Assembly (NCBI RefSeq): GCF_017814915.1
Contig: NZ_JAGIPZ010000001.1
Location: forward strand, 119,224 to 183,223
Reading direction: 5' to 3'
Length of the DNA: 64,000 bases
Origin: Herbaspirillum sp. LeCh32-8
Lineage (GTDB): Bacteria; Pseudomonadota; Gammaproteobacteria; Burkholderiales; Burkholderiaceae_D
Shown: piece by piece, positions 17,982 to 27,447 of the stretch
Position numbering within the stretch: the stretch's first letter is position 1
Layout: each line of letters starts with the position of its first letter
Notes under the pieces: model-generated
Database searches by the model: none
What the model was told of the DNA's origin: nothing
Seen by the model: the letters and a program-made list of their open reading frames with translations, nothing else
Position numbers and translations under genes: made by a program

Positions 17982-19265
17982 TCAGCGCAGGCGCAGCACG
18001 GTGCGCGCGGCGAGGGTGGCGATCAGGCTCAGGACGGCGCCGAAGATCACGAAGTAGCTCACCGACAGCTTGTTGCCGGTGAAGTCGATCAGCCAGGTGA
18101 TGATCAGGCCGGCGAAGCCGCCGAAGATAGTCACGGCGATGTTATACGCCAGCGACATGCCGGTGCCGCGGGTGGCCACCGGGAAGATGTCGGCCAGCAG
18201 GGCCGGCATCGCCGCGAAGTACATGGTCATCAGCACGCCGATCACGATTTGCAGCAGCAGCAGGTTCATGAAGCCAGGCGAATTGGTCAGGAACACGAAC
18301 ATCGGGTAGGTCAGCACGATATACAGCGCGGCACTGGTGATCATGAAGGGCGTGCGGCCGATCTTGTCGGACCAGGCGCCCACCAGCGGCGAGCCGATGA
18401 ACATGATCAGGCCGGCCACCGAGGTGGCGGCGAACGACGACCAGGCCGGCAGGCCCAGCTGCTTGACCGCATAGGTTGGGATATACAGCGACAGGTAGAC
18501 CGAGACGGTGGCCATGATCACGCTGCCGGCGCCGATCAGCAGGCGCAGCTTCTGGCTGGAGAAGGTGTCGCGCAGCGGCGCGTCGGTCTTTTCGGTGGAG
18601 TCCTTGAACTCGGGCGCTTCATCCAGATGACGACGGATATAGATGCCGGCAGGGGCGATCAGGAGGCCGAAGATGAAGGGCACGCGCCAGCCCCAGGAGG
18701 CCAGCTGGTCAGCGGTCAGCATGTTGTTGAGCACGGCGCCGAAGACGGCGGCCAGCAGCAGGCTGATGCCTTGGCTGGCGACCTGCCAGCTGGAGAAGAA
18801 GCCGCGGCGGTGCGGCGCATGTTCGACCAGGAACGCGGTCGAGCTGCCGAATTCGCCGCCGGCCGAGAAGCCCTGGATCATCTTGCCCAGCGCGATGCCG
18901 GCCGGCGCCAGCAAGCCGATGGAGGCGTAGCTGGGCATGAAGGCGATCATCGCGGTGCCGATGGTCATCAGCGTGATCGACAGCATCAGCGCGGCCTTGC
19001 GGCCCACGCGGTCGGAGTAGGCGCCCAGCACCACCGCGCCCAGCGGGCGCATGAAGAAGGACACGCCGAAGGTGCCGAAGGTCAGCAGCAGCGACACGGT
19101 GTCGTTCCCGGTCGGGAAGAACTGCTTGGCGATGACGACCGCGAAAGCGCCGTAGATCAGGATGTCGAACCATTCGAGCGCATTGCCGATGGACGATGAA
19201 ATGATGGCGCGTCGGGCCTGCGGATGCGTGTGCTCGGCCGCCGGCGAAACGGTGGTGGTGGACAT
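17982..19265 (-). CDS. MHS-family MFS transporter
   Basis: A 427-residue, 12-helix proton symporter of the metabolite:H+ symporter family. Hallmarks are SIGNALEWFDILIYGAFA at helix 1, the loop YSDRVGRKAALM, and GLLAPAGIALGKMIQGFSAGGEFGSS at helices 4-5. Relatives import citrate, alpha-ketoglutarate, shikimate or betaine-type solutes. The start at 19265 has AGGGAGA before it. It lies downstream of prpR on the same strand, so a propionate-related carboxylate is a reasonable but unproven substrate. The 327 bp before it contain several inverted repeats. Confidence 0.88.
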   Translation of the reverse strand: MSTTTVSPAAEHTHPQARRAIISSSIGNALEWFDILIYGAFAVVIAKQFFPTGNDTVSLLLTFGTFGVSFFMRPLGAVVLGAYSDRVGRKAALMLSITLMTIGTAMIAFMPSYASIGLLAPAGIALGKMIQGFSAGGEFGSSTAFLVEHAPHRRGFFSSWQVASQGISLLLAAVFGAVLNNMLTADQLASWGWRVPFIFGLLIAPAGIYIRRHLDEAPEFKDSTEKTDAPLRDTFSSQKLRLLIGAGSVIMATVSVYLSLYIPTYAVKQLGLPAWSSFAATSVAGLIMFIGSPLVGAWSDKIGRTPFMITSAALYIVLTYPMFVFLTNSPGFMNLLLLQIVIGVLMTMYFAAMPALLADIFPVATRGTGMSLAYNIAVTIFGGFAGLIITWLIDFTGNKLSVSYFVIFGAVLSLIATLAARTVLRLR

Positions 19266-19370
19266 GAATTCTCCCTGAATATGTCTGTGGATGTGAGGCG
19301 TTTGCTCGATGGCCTCGCCGGATGGGGAGGGTCTGAGCCGCCCGGGTTTATTGTGGATTCTCGCCCCGGA

Positions 19371-19388
19371 GTACGGCATGCGCCGTAC
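19371..19388. promoter_or_regulatory. GTACGGC inverted repeat upstream of the MFS gene
   Basis: GTACGGC and GCCGTAC arms of seven bases are separated by ATGC. A third copy of the half-site (GCCGTAC) occurs at 19498-19504 in the same 327-bp gap. This looks like a repeated operator half-site; the binding protein is not identifiable. Confidence 0.4.
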
Positions 19389-19482
19389 AGCGGCCGAGGA
19401 TAGGCGGCAGGCTGATGCGCTGTCAAGAAGCGCCGCCACATGTTTATCAGGTGACGGGAATGTTGCGGTTGATTTCCTTCGG

Positions 19483-19497
19483 CGTAAATCATTTACG
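19483..19497. promoter_or_regulatory. CGTAAAT-C-ATTTACG palindrome
   Basis: A perfect 15-base palindrome with seven-base arms around one central base, in the gap between prpR and the MFS gene. It directly abuts the third GCCGTAC half-site. It has the form of a dimeric regulator operator. Confidence 0.4.
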
Positions 19498-19592
19498 GCC
19501 GTACGAATGAGCAGGCTTTCACGCTGATGGCCACGAAGCGCGCAGATGCGCCGGTCACCTGGCGGCAGCGCCTGCTTTCATGTGGGTGGAAC

Positions 19593-21287
19593 TCAGCGTT
19601 GGTCTTCTGCGCTTGCTTCAGCTTCGGGCTGTTCGTCTTCTTTCAGCTTGCGCCACAGCGTGGTCCGGCTGATGCCCAGCTGGCGCGCCGCCGCCGCCCG
19701 GTTGCCGCGCAGTTGCAGCAGTGCGGCGCGGATCTGCGCCACGCTGGCCGTGGGTGCGTCGGGCAGGGCGTTGTGGTCGGCGCTGTCATCGACGCTGCCA
19801 TGGCGCCCGGCCGGCGCGGCCAGCTCCGGCGCGAGCTGCAGGATCAGCGCAGGCGTCAGCGCCTGCAGAGGCTCGGCCGCGAGGAACAGGGCCAGGCGCT
19901 CCATCACGTTGCGCAATTCGCGCACATTGCCGGGCCAGGGATGGGTTCCCAGCAGTGCGGCGCAGCGCGCGATCTCGGCATGCAGGTTGGCATGCGGTCG
20001 TGCGTCCAGCGCCGCCAGCGCGTGCTTGAGATGCCATTCGGCCAGCGCCGCAATGTCTTCGCGGCGCTCGCGCAGCGGCGGCAGGCGCAGGCGCAGCACG
20101 CCCAGCCGGTAATACAGATCGGCGCGAAAACGTCCTTCGCGCACGCGGGCGTCGAGGTCGCAATGGGTGGCGCTGATGATGCGTACATTCACCGCGATCG
20201 GCCGGGTGCCGCCCACGCGCACCACCTCGCGCTCTTCCAGCACGCGCAGCAGCCGGGTTTGCAACGGCAGCGGCATCTCGCCGATCTCATCGAGAAACAG
20301 CGTGCCGCGGTTGGCCGCCTCGAACAAGCCTGCGCGTCCACCGCGGCGCGAGCCGGTGAAGGCGCCTTCCTCGTAGCCGAACAGTTCCGACTCCAGCAGC
20401 GACTCGGCCAGCGCGCCGCAGTTCACCGCCACGAAGGGATGCGCCGCCTGCGTCTTGCCTTGCATCAGCGGATGCGCGCGGTGAATGGCCTGGGCCGCCA
20501 GCTCCTTGCCGCTGCCGGTCTCGCCCTGGATCAGCACGGTTGCCGGCGAGCGCGCAAACAGCGTGATCGATTGGCGCACCGCTTCCATTGCCGCCGATTC
20601 GCCGCGCAGATCCTTGATGTGATGGCGCGCGCGCAGCGTGTCGCCGGCGGCCTGGTAGCGGCCGCGCGTGGATTCCAGCTGGGTCAGGCGCGCCAGTTCC
20701 AGCGCGTCGTCGAAGGCCTGGCGCACCGAGGCGGCGGAATAGATGAACACGCCGTGCAGGCCGGCCTCCTCGGCCAAGTCGGTGATCAGCCCGGCGCCGA
20801 CCACGGCTTCGATGCCGGACGCCTTCAGGTCATTGACCACCGCGCGCGCGTCTTCTTCGGTGGCGTAGGTGCGCTGGACAATGTCCAGTCCGAACGTCCG
20901 GCCGAACTCGGCCAGCGCCGGCATCGCCTCCTGATAGGTGACCAGCGCGATGCGCGCGCTGATCTTGCGCGCCCGCGCCAGCGCCTGCATCACGTCAAAG
21001 CCGCTGGCGCGCGCCACGATCACCGGCACCGGCAGGCGGCTCTTGAGGTAGGCGCCGTTGGAGCCGGCCGAGATCACGGCGTCGCAGCGCTCCGTGGCCA
21101 GCCGTTCGCGGATGTGGCGTACGGCATCGTCGAAGCCGAGATGGATGGGCTCGATCTCGGCCAGCGCGTCGAACTCAAGCGTGATGTCACGGAACAGCTC
21201 TGACAGGCGCGAGACCGATACCGTCCAGACCACCGGTTTGTCGGTCGGGCGCTCGGTGTCGCGGTAGGCTGGGTCGGCGCGTTTCAT
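19593..21287 (-). CDS. prpR: Propionate catabolism sigma-54 activator PrpR
   Basis: A 564-residue activator. The N-terminal PrpR_N sensor domain (about 20-195: [31 protein letters not shown]) is expected to bind 2-methylcitrate. The AAA+ domain follows with Walker [15 protein letters not shown] in place of GAFTGA, and [11 protein letters not shown]. The C-terminal HTH is [20 protein letters not shown]. It is divergent from prpBC and should activate the sigma-54 promoter at 21494 from sites near its own start. Confidence 0.96.
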   Translation of the reverse strand: MKRADPAYRDTERPTDKPVVWTVSVSRLSELFRDITLEFDALAEIEPIHLGFDDAVRHIRERLATERCDAVISAGSNGAYLKSRLPVPVIVARASGFDVMQALARARKISARIALVTYQEAMPALAEFGRTFGLDIVQRTYATEEDARAVVNDLKASGIEAVVGAGLITDLAEEAGLHGVFIYSAASVRQAFDDALELARLTQLESTRGRYQAAGDTLRARHHIKDLRGESAAMEAVRQSITLFARSPATVLIQGETGSGKELAAQAIHRAHPLMQGKTQAAHPFVAVNCGALAESLLESELFGYEEGAFTGSRRGGRAGLFEAANRGTLFLDEIGEMPLPLQTRLLRVLEEREVVRVGGTRPIAVNVRIISATHCDLDARVREGRFRADLYYRLGVLRLRLPPLRERREDIAALAEWHLKHALAALDARPHANLHAEIARCAALLGTHPWPGNVRELRNVMERLALFLAAEPLQALTPALILQLAPELAAPAGRHGSVDDSADHNALPDAPTASVAQIRAALLQLRGNRAAAARQLGISRTTLWRKLKEDEQPEAEASAEDQR

Positions 21288-21294
21288 GATGGTA

Positions 21295-21337
21295 AAGTGT
21301 TTCGGTTAACGTTACATGAAACGTTAATGTAACACTT
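21295..21337. promoter_or_regulatory. Nested inverted repeats, candidate PrpR operator
   Basis: Outer arms AAGTGTT (21295-21301) and AACACTT (21331-21337) enclose GTTACAT (21311-21317) and ATGTAAC (21327-21333). AACGTTA is also directly repeated at 21308 and 21320. The cluster lies between prpR and prpB, about 160 bp upstream of the sigma-54 promoter, where an enhancer-binding protein would sit. Confidence 0.6.
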
Positions 21338-21493
21338 TTGGCATGTTGCATCGGGCAGGCCAAGCCCCGTCTTCAACCCAACAGGGTCGCGTTGAGCAGC
21401 CCCTTGCATGGCGACTAAGCCTTTGATTTGTTTCCGTTTCGCGCAGGGAGGGCATCTGGCCATGGCTGCTTCCTCGTGTTTGCCGCGCAGTGG

Positions 21494-21509
21494 TGGCACG
21501 GCCGTTGCA
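21494..21509 (+). promoter_or_regulatory. Sigma-54 promoter of prpBC
   Basis: TGGCACGGCCGTTGCA matches the sigma-54 consensus TGGCACG-N4-TTGCA exactly. The start would be near 21520, about 106 bp before prpB. No gene is seen in the 338-bp prpR-prpB gap. Confidence 0.92.
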
Positions 21510-21625
21510 ATACGGCCTGTCAGTTTCGCCGCGCATGCGCTGGCATGCATGGCAAAAAGACAATGCGACAGGGCCGGGCGCAAGCCGGCCGGCCGCTTCC
21601 GGCAACCCACACAGAAGGTGTCACC

Positions 21626-22516
21626 ATGGCTCTCCACTCCGCAGGCGCAGCGTTTCGCAAAGCCGTTCAGGAAGAATCCCCCTTGCAGGTCATCGGCGCG
21701 ATCAACGCCAACCACGCGCTGCTGGCCAAGCGCGCGGGCTACCGTGCGATCTACCTGTCCGGCGGCGGCGTCGCGGCCGGCTCGCTGGGCCTGCCCGACC
21801 TGGGCATCTCCAACCTCGACGACGTGCTGACCGACGTGCGCCGCATTACCGACGTGTGCGACCTGCCGCTGCTGGTGGACGTGGACACCGGTTTCGGCGC
21901 CTCCGCCTTCAACGTGGCGCGCACCGTGAAGTCGATGATCAAGTTCGGCGCCGCCGCCGTGCACATCGAAGACCAGGTCGGCGCCAAGCGCTGCGGTCAT
22001 CGTCCCGGCAAGGAGATCGTGACCAAGCAGGAAATGGTCGACCGCATCAAGGCGGCGGTGGATGCGCGCACCGACGAGAACTTCGTGATCATGGCGCGCA
22101 CCGACGCGCTGGCGGTGGAGGGCCTGGAGGCCGCGATCGAGCGCGCCGTGGCTTGCGTCGAAGCCGGCGCCGACATGATCTTCCCGGAAGCCATCACGGA
22201 TCTTGCGATGTACAAGAAATTCGCCAACGCGGTGAAGGTGCCGATCCTGGCCAACATCACCGAGTTCGGCTCGACCCCGCTGTTCACCGTGGATGAGCTC
22301 AAGACAGCGGACGTGGGCATCGTGCTCTATCCGCTGTCGGCCTTCCGCGCCATGAACAAGGCGGCGGAGAACGTCTATACCGCGATCCGCCGCGACGGCA
22401 CCCAGAAGAACGTGGTCGACACCATGCAGACGCGCATGGAGCTGTACGACCGCATCGATTACCACAGCTACGAACAGAAGCTGGACGCGCTGTTCGCGCA
22501 GCAGAAGAACAAGTAA
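21626..22516 (+). CDS. prpB: 2-methylisocitrate lyase
   Basis: A 296-residue enzyme, the same length as E. coli PrpB, that splits 2-methylisocitrate into pyruvate and succinate. Signatures include [27 protein letters not shown], and the catalytic loop [10 protein letters not shown] with Cys123. I chose the ATG at 21626, which has AGAAGG in front and matches the family N-terminus. It lies 42 bp before prpC and is driven by the sigma-54 promoter. Confidence 0.98.
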   Translation: MALHSAGAAFRKAVQEESPLQVIGAINANHALLAKRAGYRAIYLSGGGVAAGSLGLPDLGISNLDDVLTDVRRITDVCDLPLLVDVDTGFGASAFNVARTVKSMIKFGAAAVHIEDQVGAKRCGHRPGKEIVTKQEMVDRIKAAVDARTDENFVIMARTDALAVEGLEAAIERAVACVEAGADMIFPEAITDLAMYKKFANAVKVPILANITEFGSTPLFTVDELKTADVGIVLYPLSAFRAMNKAAENVYTAIRRDGTQKNVVDTMQTRMELYDRIDYHSYEQKLDALFAQQKNK

Positions 22517-22558
22517 TCCGAGCAGAACAATATCCAACGAACCCCTGAGGAGAACACG

Positions 22559-23716
22559 ATGAGCGAGCAACAGTCCGCACCCGGCTTCAAGCCCAAGAAA
22601 TCCGTGGCCCTGTCCGGCGTGACCGCCGGCAACACCGCGCTGTGCACCGTCGGCAAGACCGGCAACGACCTGCACTACCGCGGCTACGACATCCTGGACG
22701 TGGCCGACAGCTGCGAGTTCGAGGAGATCGCCCACCTGCTGGTGCACGGCAAGCTGCCCACCGCGGCCGAACTGAAGGCCTACAAGGCCAAGCTCAAGGC
22801 GCTGCGCGGCCTGCCGGCGAACGTGAAGGCGGCGCTGGAGTGGCTGCCCGCGGCCTCGCACCCGATGGACGTGATGCGCACCGGCGTCTCGGCGCTGGGC
22901 TGTGTGCTGCCCGAGAAGGACGACCACAATACTCCCGGCGCGCGCGACATCGCCGACCGCCTGATGGCCTCGCTGGGCTCCATGCTGCTGTACTGGTATC
23001 ACTACAGCCACAACGGCAACCGCATTGAAGTCGAGACCGACGACGACTCCATCGGCGGCCACTTCTTGCACCTGCTGCACGGCGAAAAGCCGTCCGAGTC
23101 GTGGGAAAAGGCGATGCACACCTCGCTGATCCTGTACGCCGAGCATGAGTTCAACGCCTCCACCTTCACCGGCCGCGTGATCGCCGGCACCGGCTCCGAC
23201 ATGCACTCGGCCATCACCGGCGCCATCGGCGCGCTGCGCGGCCCCAAGCACGGCGGCGCCAACGAGGTGGCGTTCGAGATCCAGAAGCGCTATGACAACC
23301 CGGACGAGGCGGAAGCCGACATCCGCCGCCGCGTGGAAAACAAGGAAGTGGTGATCGGCTTCGGCCACCCGGTCTACACCATCTCCGACCCGCGCAACAA
23401 GGTGATCAAGGAAGTGGCGCGCAAGCTCTCCAAGGAAGCCGGCTCGACCAAGATGTTCGACATTGCCGAACGCCTGGAGACGGTGATGTGGGACATCAAG
23501 AAGATGTTCCCCAACCTGGACTGGTTCTCGGCCGTGTCCTACCACATGATGGGCGTGCCGACCGCGATGTTCACGCCGCTGTTCGTGATCGCCCGCACCT
23601 CGGGCTGGGCGGCGCACATCATCGAGCAGCGCATCGACAACAAGATCATCCGTCCGTCGGCCAACTATGTCGGTCCGGAGGACCTGAAGTTCGTGCCGAT
23701 CGCCAAGCGCAAGTAA
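22559..23716 (+). CDS. prpC: 2-methylcitrate synthase
   Basis: A 385-residue citrate-synthase-fold enzyme that condenses propionyl-CoA with oxaloacetate. Typical segments are [59 protein letters not shown] and the active-site region [15 protein letters not shown]. The length and PrpC-type N-terminus separate it from hexameric citrate synthase. GAGGAG precedes the ATG. It follows prpB in one operon. No methylcitrate dehydratase gene follows it in this window. Confidence 0.97.
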   Translation: MSEQQSAPGFKPKKSVALSGVTAGNTALCTVGKTGNDLHYRGYDILDVADSCEFEEIAHLLVHGKLPTAAELKAYKAKLKALRGLPANVKAALEWLPAASHPMDVMRTGVSALGCVLPEKDDHNTPGARDIADRLMASLGSMLLYWYHYSHNGNRIEVETDDDSIGGHFLHLLHGEKPSESWEKAMHTSLILYAEHEFNASTFTGRVIAGTGSDMHSAITGAIGALRGPKHGGANEVAFEIQKRYDNPDEAEADIRRRVENKEVVIGFGHPVYTISDPRNKVIKEVARKLSKEAGSTKMFDIAERLETVMWDIKKMFPNLDWFSAVSYHMMGVPTAMFTPLFVIARTSGWAAHIIEQRIDNKIIRPSANYVGPEDLKFVPIAKRK

Positions 23717-23738
23717 GGCAGGTCGATCGGGGTGGGCT

Positions 23739-23759
23739 CGGGGGAGGCGTCCTCCCCCG
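23739..23759 (+). terminator. Strong hairpin after prpC
   Basis: A 9-bp G/C stem (CGGGGGAGG / CCTCCCCCG) with a CGT loop, 23 bp after the prpC stop. There is no T run, so it may end transcription only partly or protect the mRNA 3' end. Confidence 0.5.
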
Positions 23760-23916
23760 GCCCGCGCGCAGGCGGGTGCGCGGAGATTTGTAACAAGATG
23801 CAGGGGGAGTCGAGACAATTGCAATAAATTGCTAAGATGCGGTCGGATTGTTTTAAGCCCTTCAGGGATCCCGTGCTGCAACGCACACCGGATCCGTCCT
23901 TCACCTGGATATCCCG

Positions 23917-24357
23917 ATGACCGCATTGACCGCTTTCCGCTTTGCCTCCCTCTTCAAGTTCGCCCTGGCCGCCGGCGCTGCCGCCTTGCTGGCTTCCTGC
24001 GCGTCGCAGCAGCAGGAACAGGTGCCGGTCACCGACACCAAGCCGGTGCTGCCGCAGATCTTCCAGTCGCCGGCCGCCACCCAGCCGACCTGGGCCACCC
24101 AGCTGGTGACCGGCAGCTTCAGCTGCGAACTGGGCAACAAGGTGGCGTTGCGCATGGATGGCCGCGTCACCGACGGCGTGACGATGGAGTGGAAGGGCAA
24201 GTCGTACATGATGAACCCGGTCAGCACCTCGACCGGCGCGGTGCGGCTGGAGAACAAGAGCGAAGGGCTGGTGTGGATCCAGATCCCGTCGAAGTCGATG
24301 CTGCTCAATTCCAAGATCGGCCAGCAGCTCGCCAACGATTGCCGGGTCAGCAGGTAA
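23917..24357 (+). CDS. Small lipoprotein, possibly MliC-like
   Basis: A 146-residue lipoprotein with lipobox LLASC. After a low-complexity stretch, the C-terminal half (FSCELGNKVALRM ... EWKGKSYMM ... STSTGAVRLENKSEGLVWIQIPSKSMLL ... DC) looks like the MliC fold of membrane-bound lysozyme inhibitors, with a conserved Cys pair. The assignment rests on pattern only. It lies between prpC and prpE but is not an obvious part of propionate metabolism. Confidence 0.65.
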   Translation: MTALTAFRFASLFKFALAAGAAALLASCASQQQEQVPVTDTKPVLPQIFQSPAATQPTWATQLVTGSFSCELGNKVALRMDGRVTDGVTMEWKGKSYMMNPVSTSTGAVRLENKSEGLVWIQIPSKSMLLNSKIGQQLANDCRVSR

Positions 24358-24643
24358 TCCATTTCCGTTTTGCCCGCGCGCATGCCTGATGCGCCGGGTG
24401 CATGCCTTCCCGGGCGGCGTTCGCCGCCTGTCTTTGCCTCTTTGCGCACCTGCCTGTACAGGCGCGTGGCCGTGGCCGCCGCCGGCGATTCCGATCCGAT
24501 AATTCAGCAGCAATTCAGCCGCAAGTAAGTTTGGGATGCCACATTGGCTCATCCCTCCGGCAACGCGCGCAGACGCGGCTCCGCACAACGATCATTACGC
24601 GGACCGGAAGCAGATTCCAATTCGAAAGACATGAGGAGACATC

Positions 24644-26530
24644 ATGCAATACGAGGAATTCTATCGGCAGTCCATCGAGCAGCCCGAGACCTTCTGGGCT
24701 GAAGAAGCGCAACGCATCCACTGGGAGCAGCCATTCTCGCAGACGCTGGACTATTCGCGCGCGCCGTTTGCGCGCTGGTTCATCGGCGGCCGGACCAATC
24801 TCTGCTACAACGCGGTGGATCGCCACCTGGCGCAGCGCGCGCAGCAGCCGGCGCTGATCGCGATCTCCACCGAGACCGGCAGCGAACGCACCTATACCTA
24901 TGCCGAACTGCATCGCGAAGTGACGGCCATGGCTGCGGTGATGCGGTCGCTCGGTGTGGCGCGCGGCGACCGCGTACTGATCTACATGCCGATGGTGGCC
25001 GAGGCGGTGTTTGCCATGCTGGCCTGCGCGCGTATCGGCGCCGTGCATTCGGTGGTGTTCGGCGGCTTTGCCTCCAACAGCCTGGCCTCGCGCATCGACG
25101 ATGCGCAGCCGCGCCTGATCGTCTCGGCCGACGCCGGCTCGCGCGGCGGCAAGGTGATTCCCTACAAGGGCTTGCTGGACGAGGCGATCCGGCTGGCGAC
25201 CCACAAGCCGGCGCGGGTGCTGCTGGTCGACCGCGGCCTGGCGGACATGCCGCGCACGCCCGAGCGCGACGCCGATTACGCGCCCCTGCGCGAGCAACAC
25301 CTGGGCCGCGACGTGCCGGTGACCTGGCTGGAGTCCAATGAGACCAGCTACATCCTCTACACCTCCGGCACCACCGGCCGTCCCAAGGGCGTGCAGCGCG
25401 ACGTCGGCGGCTACGCGGTGGCGCTGGCGTCCTCGATGCAGCACATCTTCTGCGGCCGGCCCGGCGAGACCTATTTCTGCACCTCCGACATCGGTTGGGT
25501 GGTGGGCCACTCCTACATCGTCTACGGCCCGCTGATCCACGGCATGGCGACGGTGCTGTACGAAGGCCTGCCGATCCGGCCCGACGCCGGCGTGTGGTGG
25601 AGCATCGTCGAGAAGCACAAGGTGACGCGCATGTTCTCGGCGCCCACCGCCATTCGCGTGCTGAAAAAGCAGTCGCCCGAATTCATGCGCAAGTACGACA
25701 CCTCGTCGCTCAAGGCGCTGTACCTGGCCGGCGAGCCGCTGGATGAAACCACGTCGAGCTGGATCTCGGGCGCGCTGAACGTGCCGGTGATCGACAACTA
25801 CTGGCAGACCGAATCCGGCTGGCCCATCATCTCCGTGGCCAAGGGTGTCGACGACAAGCCTACCCGCCTGGGTAGCCCCGGCGTGCCGATGGCCGGCTAC
25901 CGGATGGCGATCCTGAACGAAGTCACCGGTCAGGAATGCGGACCCAACGAGAAAGGCGTGGTGGCGATCGAAGGGCCGCTGCCGCCGGGCTGCATGCAGA
26001 CCGTGTACAAGGACGACGAGCGCTTCGTCAATACCTATTGGCGCAGCCTGCCGCGCGAGGTGTACTCCACCTTCGACTGGGGCATCAAGGATCAGGACGG
26101 CTACTACTTCATCCTCGGCCGCACCGACGACGTGATCAACGTCGCCGGCCATCGCCTGGGCACGCGCGAGATCGAGGAGAGCATCTCCAGCCACCCCAAC
26201 GTCTCGGAGGTGGCGGTGGTGGGCGTGGAAGACAAGTTGAAGGGACAGGTGGCTTACGCCTTCGCCATCCTCAAGAACGCCGATGCGGCCGCCACGCCGG
26301 CGCAGAAACAGGCGCTGGAAGCCGAGATCATGGGCGTGGTGGACCAGCAGATCGGCGCGGTCGGCCGGCCCGCGCGCGTGTTGTTCGTGGGACTGTTGCC
26401 CAAGACGCGTTCGGGCAAGCTGCTGCGCCGCGCGATCCAGGCCATCAGCGAAGGACGCGATCCCGGCGACCTGCCCACCATCGAGGATCCGGCGGCGCTG
26501 GAACAGGTGAGGGCGGCCCTGCGCTCCTGA
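24644..26530 (+). CDS. prpE: Propionate--CoA ligase
   Basis: A 628-residue acyl-AMP-forming ligase that makes propionyl-CoA. Motifs are the ATP-binding SYILYTSGTTGRPKGVQRD, VIDNYWQTESGWPI, and GRTDDVINVAGHRLGTREIEE. The C-terminal Lys in KTRSGKLLRR is the residue acetylated in this family. The length and PYKGLLDEA-type region fit PrpE better than acetyl-CoA synthetase. GAGGAG precedes the ATG. It feeds prpC, but 286 bp and a lipoprotein gene separate it from prpBC, so it may have its own promoter. Confidence 0.93.
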   Translation: MQYEEFYRQSIEQPETFWAEEAQRIHWEQPFSQTLDYSRAPFARWFIGGRTNLCYNAVDRHLAQRAQQPALIAISTETGSERTYTYAELHREVTAMAAVMRSLGVARGDRVLIYMPMVAEAVFAMLACARIGAVHSVVFGGFASNSLASRIDDAQPRLIVSADAGSRGGKVIPYKGLLDEAIRLATHKPARVLLVDRGLADMPRTPERDADYAPLREQHLGRDVPVTWLESNETSYILYTSGTTGRPKGVQRDVGGYAVALASSMQHIFCGRPGETYFCTSDIGWVVGHSYIVYGPLIHGMATVLYEGLPIRPDAGVWWSIVEKHKVTRMFSAPTAIRVLKKQSPEFMRKYDTSSLKALYLAGEPLDETTSSWISGALNVPVIDNYWQTESGWPIISVAKGVDDKPTRLGSPGVPMAGYRMAILNEVTGQECGPNEKGVVAIEGPLPPGCMQTVYKDDERFVNTYWRSLPREVYSTFDWGIKDQDGYYFILGRTDDVINVAGHRLGTREIEESISSHPNVSEVAVVGVEDKLKGQVAYAFAILKNADAAATPAQKQALEAEIMGVVDQQIGAVGRPARVLFVGLLPKTRSGKLLRRAIQAISEGRDPGDLPTIEDPAALEQVRAALRS

Positions 26531-26553
26531 TGCCGGCCTGCCAAGGCGGTGCT

Positions 26554-26587
26554 CGCGGCGACAATGCAGACAGGCGTTGTCGCCGCG
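26554..26587 (+). terminator. Hairpin after prpE
   Basis: An 11-bp perfect stem (CGCGGCGACAA / TTGTCGCCGCG) with a 12-base loop, 24 bp after the prpE stop. The following bases (ATTTGGTT) are only moderately T-rich, so it is a probable but not certain terminator. Confidence 0.5.
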
Positions 26588-26635
26588 ATTTGGTTACACT
26601 GACGTCTTCGATTTTCCCGCGCCCTCCGACCAGAC

Positions 26636-27142
26636 ATGCACGACCCCATCCGCCCGGCCACGGCAGCCGACGCCGCAGCCATCTGCGCTATCTACAACCA
26701 CTACGTGGAACATACCGCCATCAGTTTTGAAACCGAGCCGTTGTCGGAACAGGCCATGGCCGCGCGCATTCTTGATGTGCAGTCGCAATACCCGTGGCTG
26801 GTGTATGAAGACGAGGGCATGCTGCTGGGCTATGCCTACGCCAGCAAGTGGAAGCCGCGCGCCGCCTATGCGCAGTCGGTGGAGAGCTCGGTCTACCTGC
26901 ACCGCGACGCCGCCGGACGCGGCATCGGCAAGCAGCTGTACGCACGCCTGTTCGCGCAATTGAAGCCGCTGGGCGTGCACCTGGTCATCGGCGGCATCGC
27001 CCAGCCCAACGAGGCCAGCGTCGCGCTGCATGAGCGCATGGGATTCGTGAAGGTCGGCCAGTTCAATGAAGTCGGCCGAAAGTTCGGCCGCTGGGTCGAC
27101 GTCGGCTATTGGCAGCTCAACCTGGAGGAGGCACAAGCATGA
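26636..27142 (+). CDS. GNAT N-acetyltransferase, phosphinothricin-acetyltransferase-like
   Basis: A 168-residue GNAT enzyme of the PAT/Bar/MnaT group. Family segments are IRPATAADAAAICAIYNHYVEHTAISFE, GYAYASKWKPRAAY, the acetyl-CoA loop RDAAGRGIGKQLY, and NEASVALHERMGF. Relatives acetylate phosphinothricin, arsinothricin, methionine sulfoximine or related amino acids. The natural substrate here cannot be told from sequence. Its stop overlaps the next start by four bases (ATGA). Confidence 0.9.
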   Translation: MHDPIRPATAADAAAICAIYNHYVEHTAISFETEPLSEQAMAARILDVQSQYPWLVYEDEGMLLGYAYASKWKPRAAYAQSVESSVYLHRDAAGRGIGKQLYARLFAQLKPLGVHLVIGGIAQPNEASVALHERMGFVKVGQFNEVGRKFGRWVDVGYWQLNLEEAQA

Positions 27143-27420
27143 GATCGACCCGCGCCGCCAGCGCCATCGAGCGCCTGAACAACCGCGCCGAGACCAAGCA
27201 GTATTCCATGCTGCGCACCTCCGACGAACGTTTCATCCTGACCCAGCGCGTGGCCGGCAGCCCGATGGAGCGCCTGTGCGAGGCGCTGGAACTGGACGAG
27301 TTCGTCGCCTTCGTCAACGCCTATGGTCCGCAAAAGGCCAAGCGCGTCTCCAAGCTGGATGTGCAGTTCGAGAAAAACATGCGCAACAAGAAGGCGCCGC
27401 AAGAGGACGGCGAAGACTGA
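27139..27420 (+). CDS. Small conserved-looking protein coupled to the GNAT gene
   Basis: A 93-residue soluble, charged protein (MRSTRAASAIERLNNRAETKQYSMLRTSDERFIL ... LELDEFVAFVNAYG). I do not recognise the family. The ATG overlaps the GNAT stop as ATGA, with GGAGG just before it, so translation is coupled. The acid-rich C-terminus (APQEDGED) lacks membrane or metal motifs. A role tied to the acetyltransferase is possible only by association. Confidence 0.7.
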   Translation: MRSTRAASAIERLNNRAETKQYSMLRTSDERFILTQRVAGSPMERLCEALELDEFVAFVNAYGPQKAKRVSKLDVQFEKNMRNKKAPQEDGED

Positions 27421-27447
27421 CGCCGCCCCGCTCTTGCGCGAGGAGGA

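Noticed and set aside
21340-21360. TTGGCATGTTGCA as a sigma-54 promoter before prpB
   Set aside because: GG and GC are only eight bases apart, whereas a 12-base offset is needed. The correct element is at 21494.
24358-24643. Possible prpD remnant between the lipoprotein gene and prpE
   Set aside because: The 286 bp are too short, and no PrpD-like translation appears in any frame.
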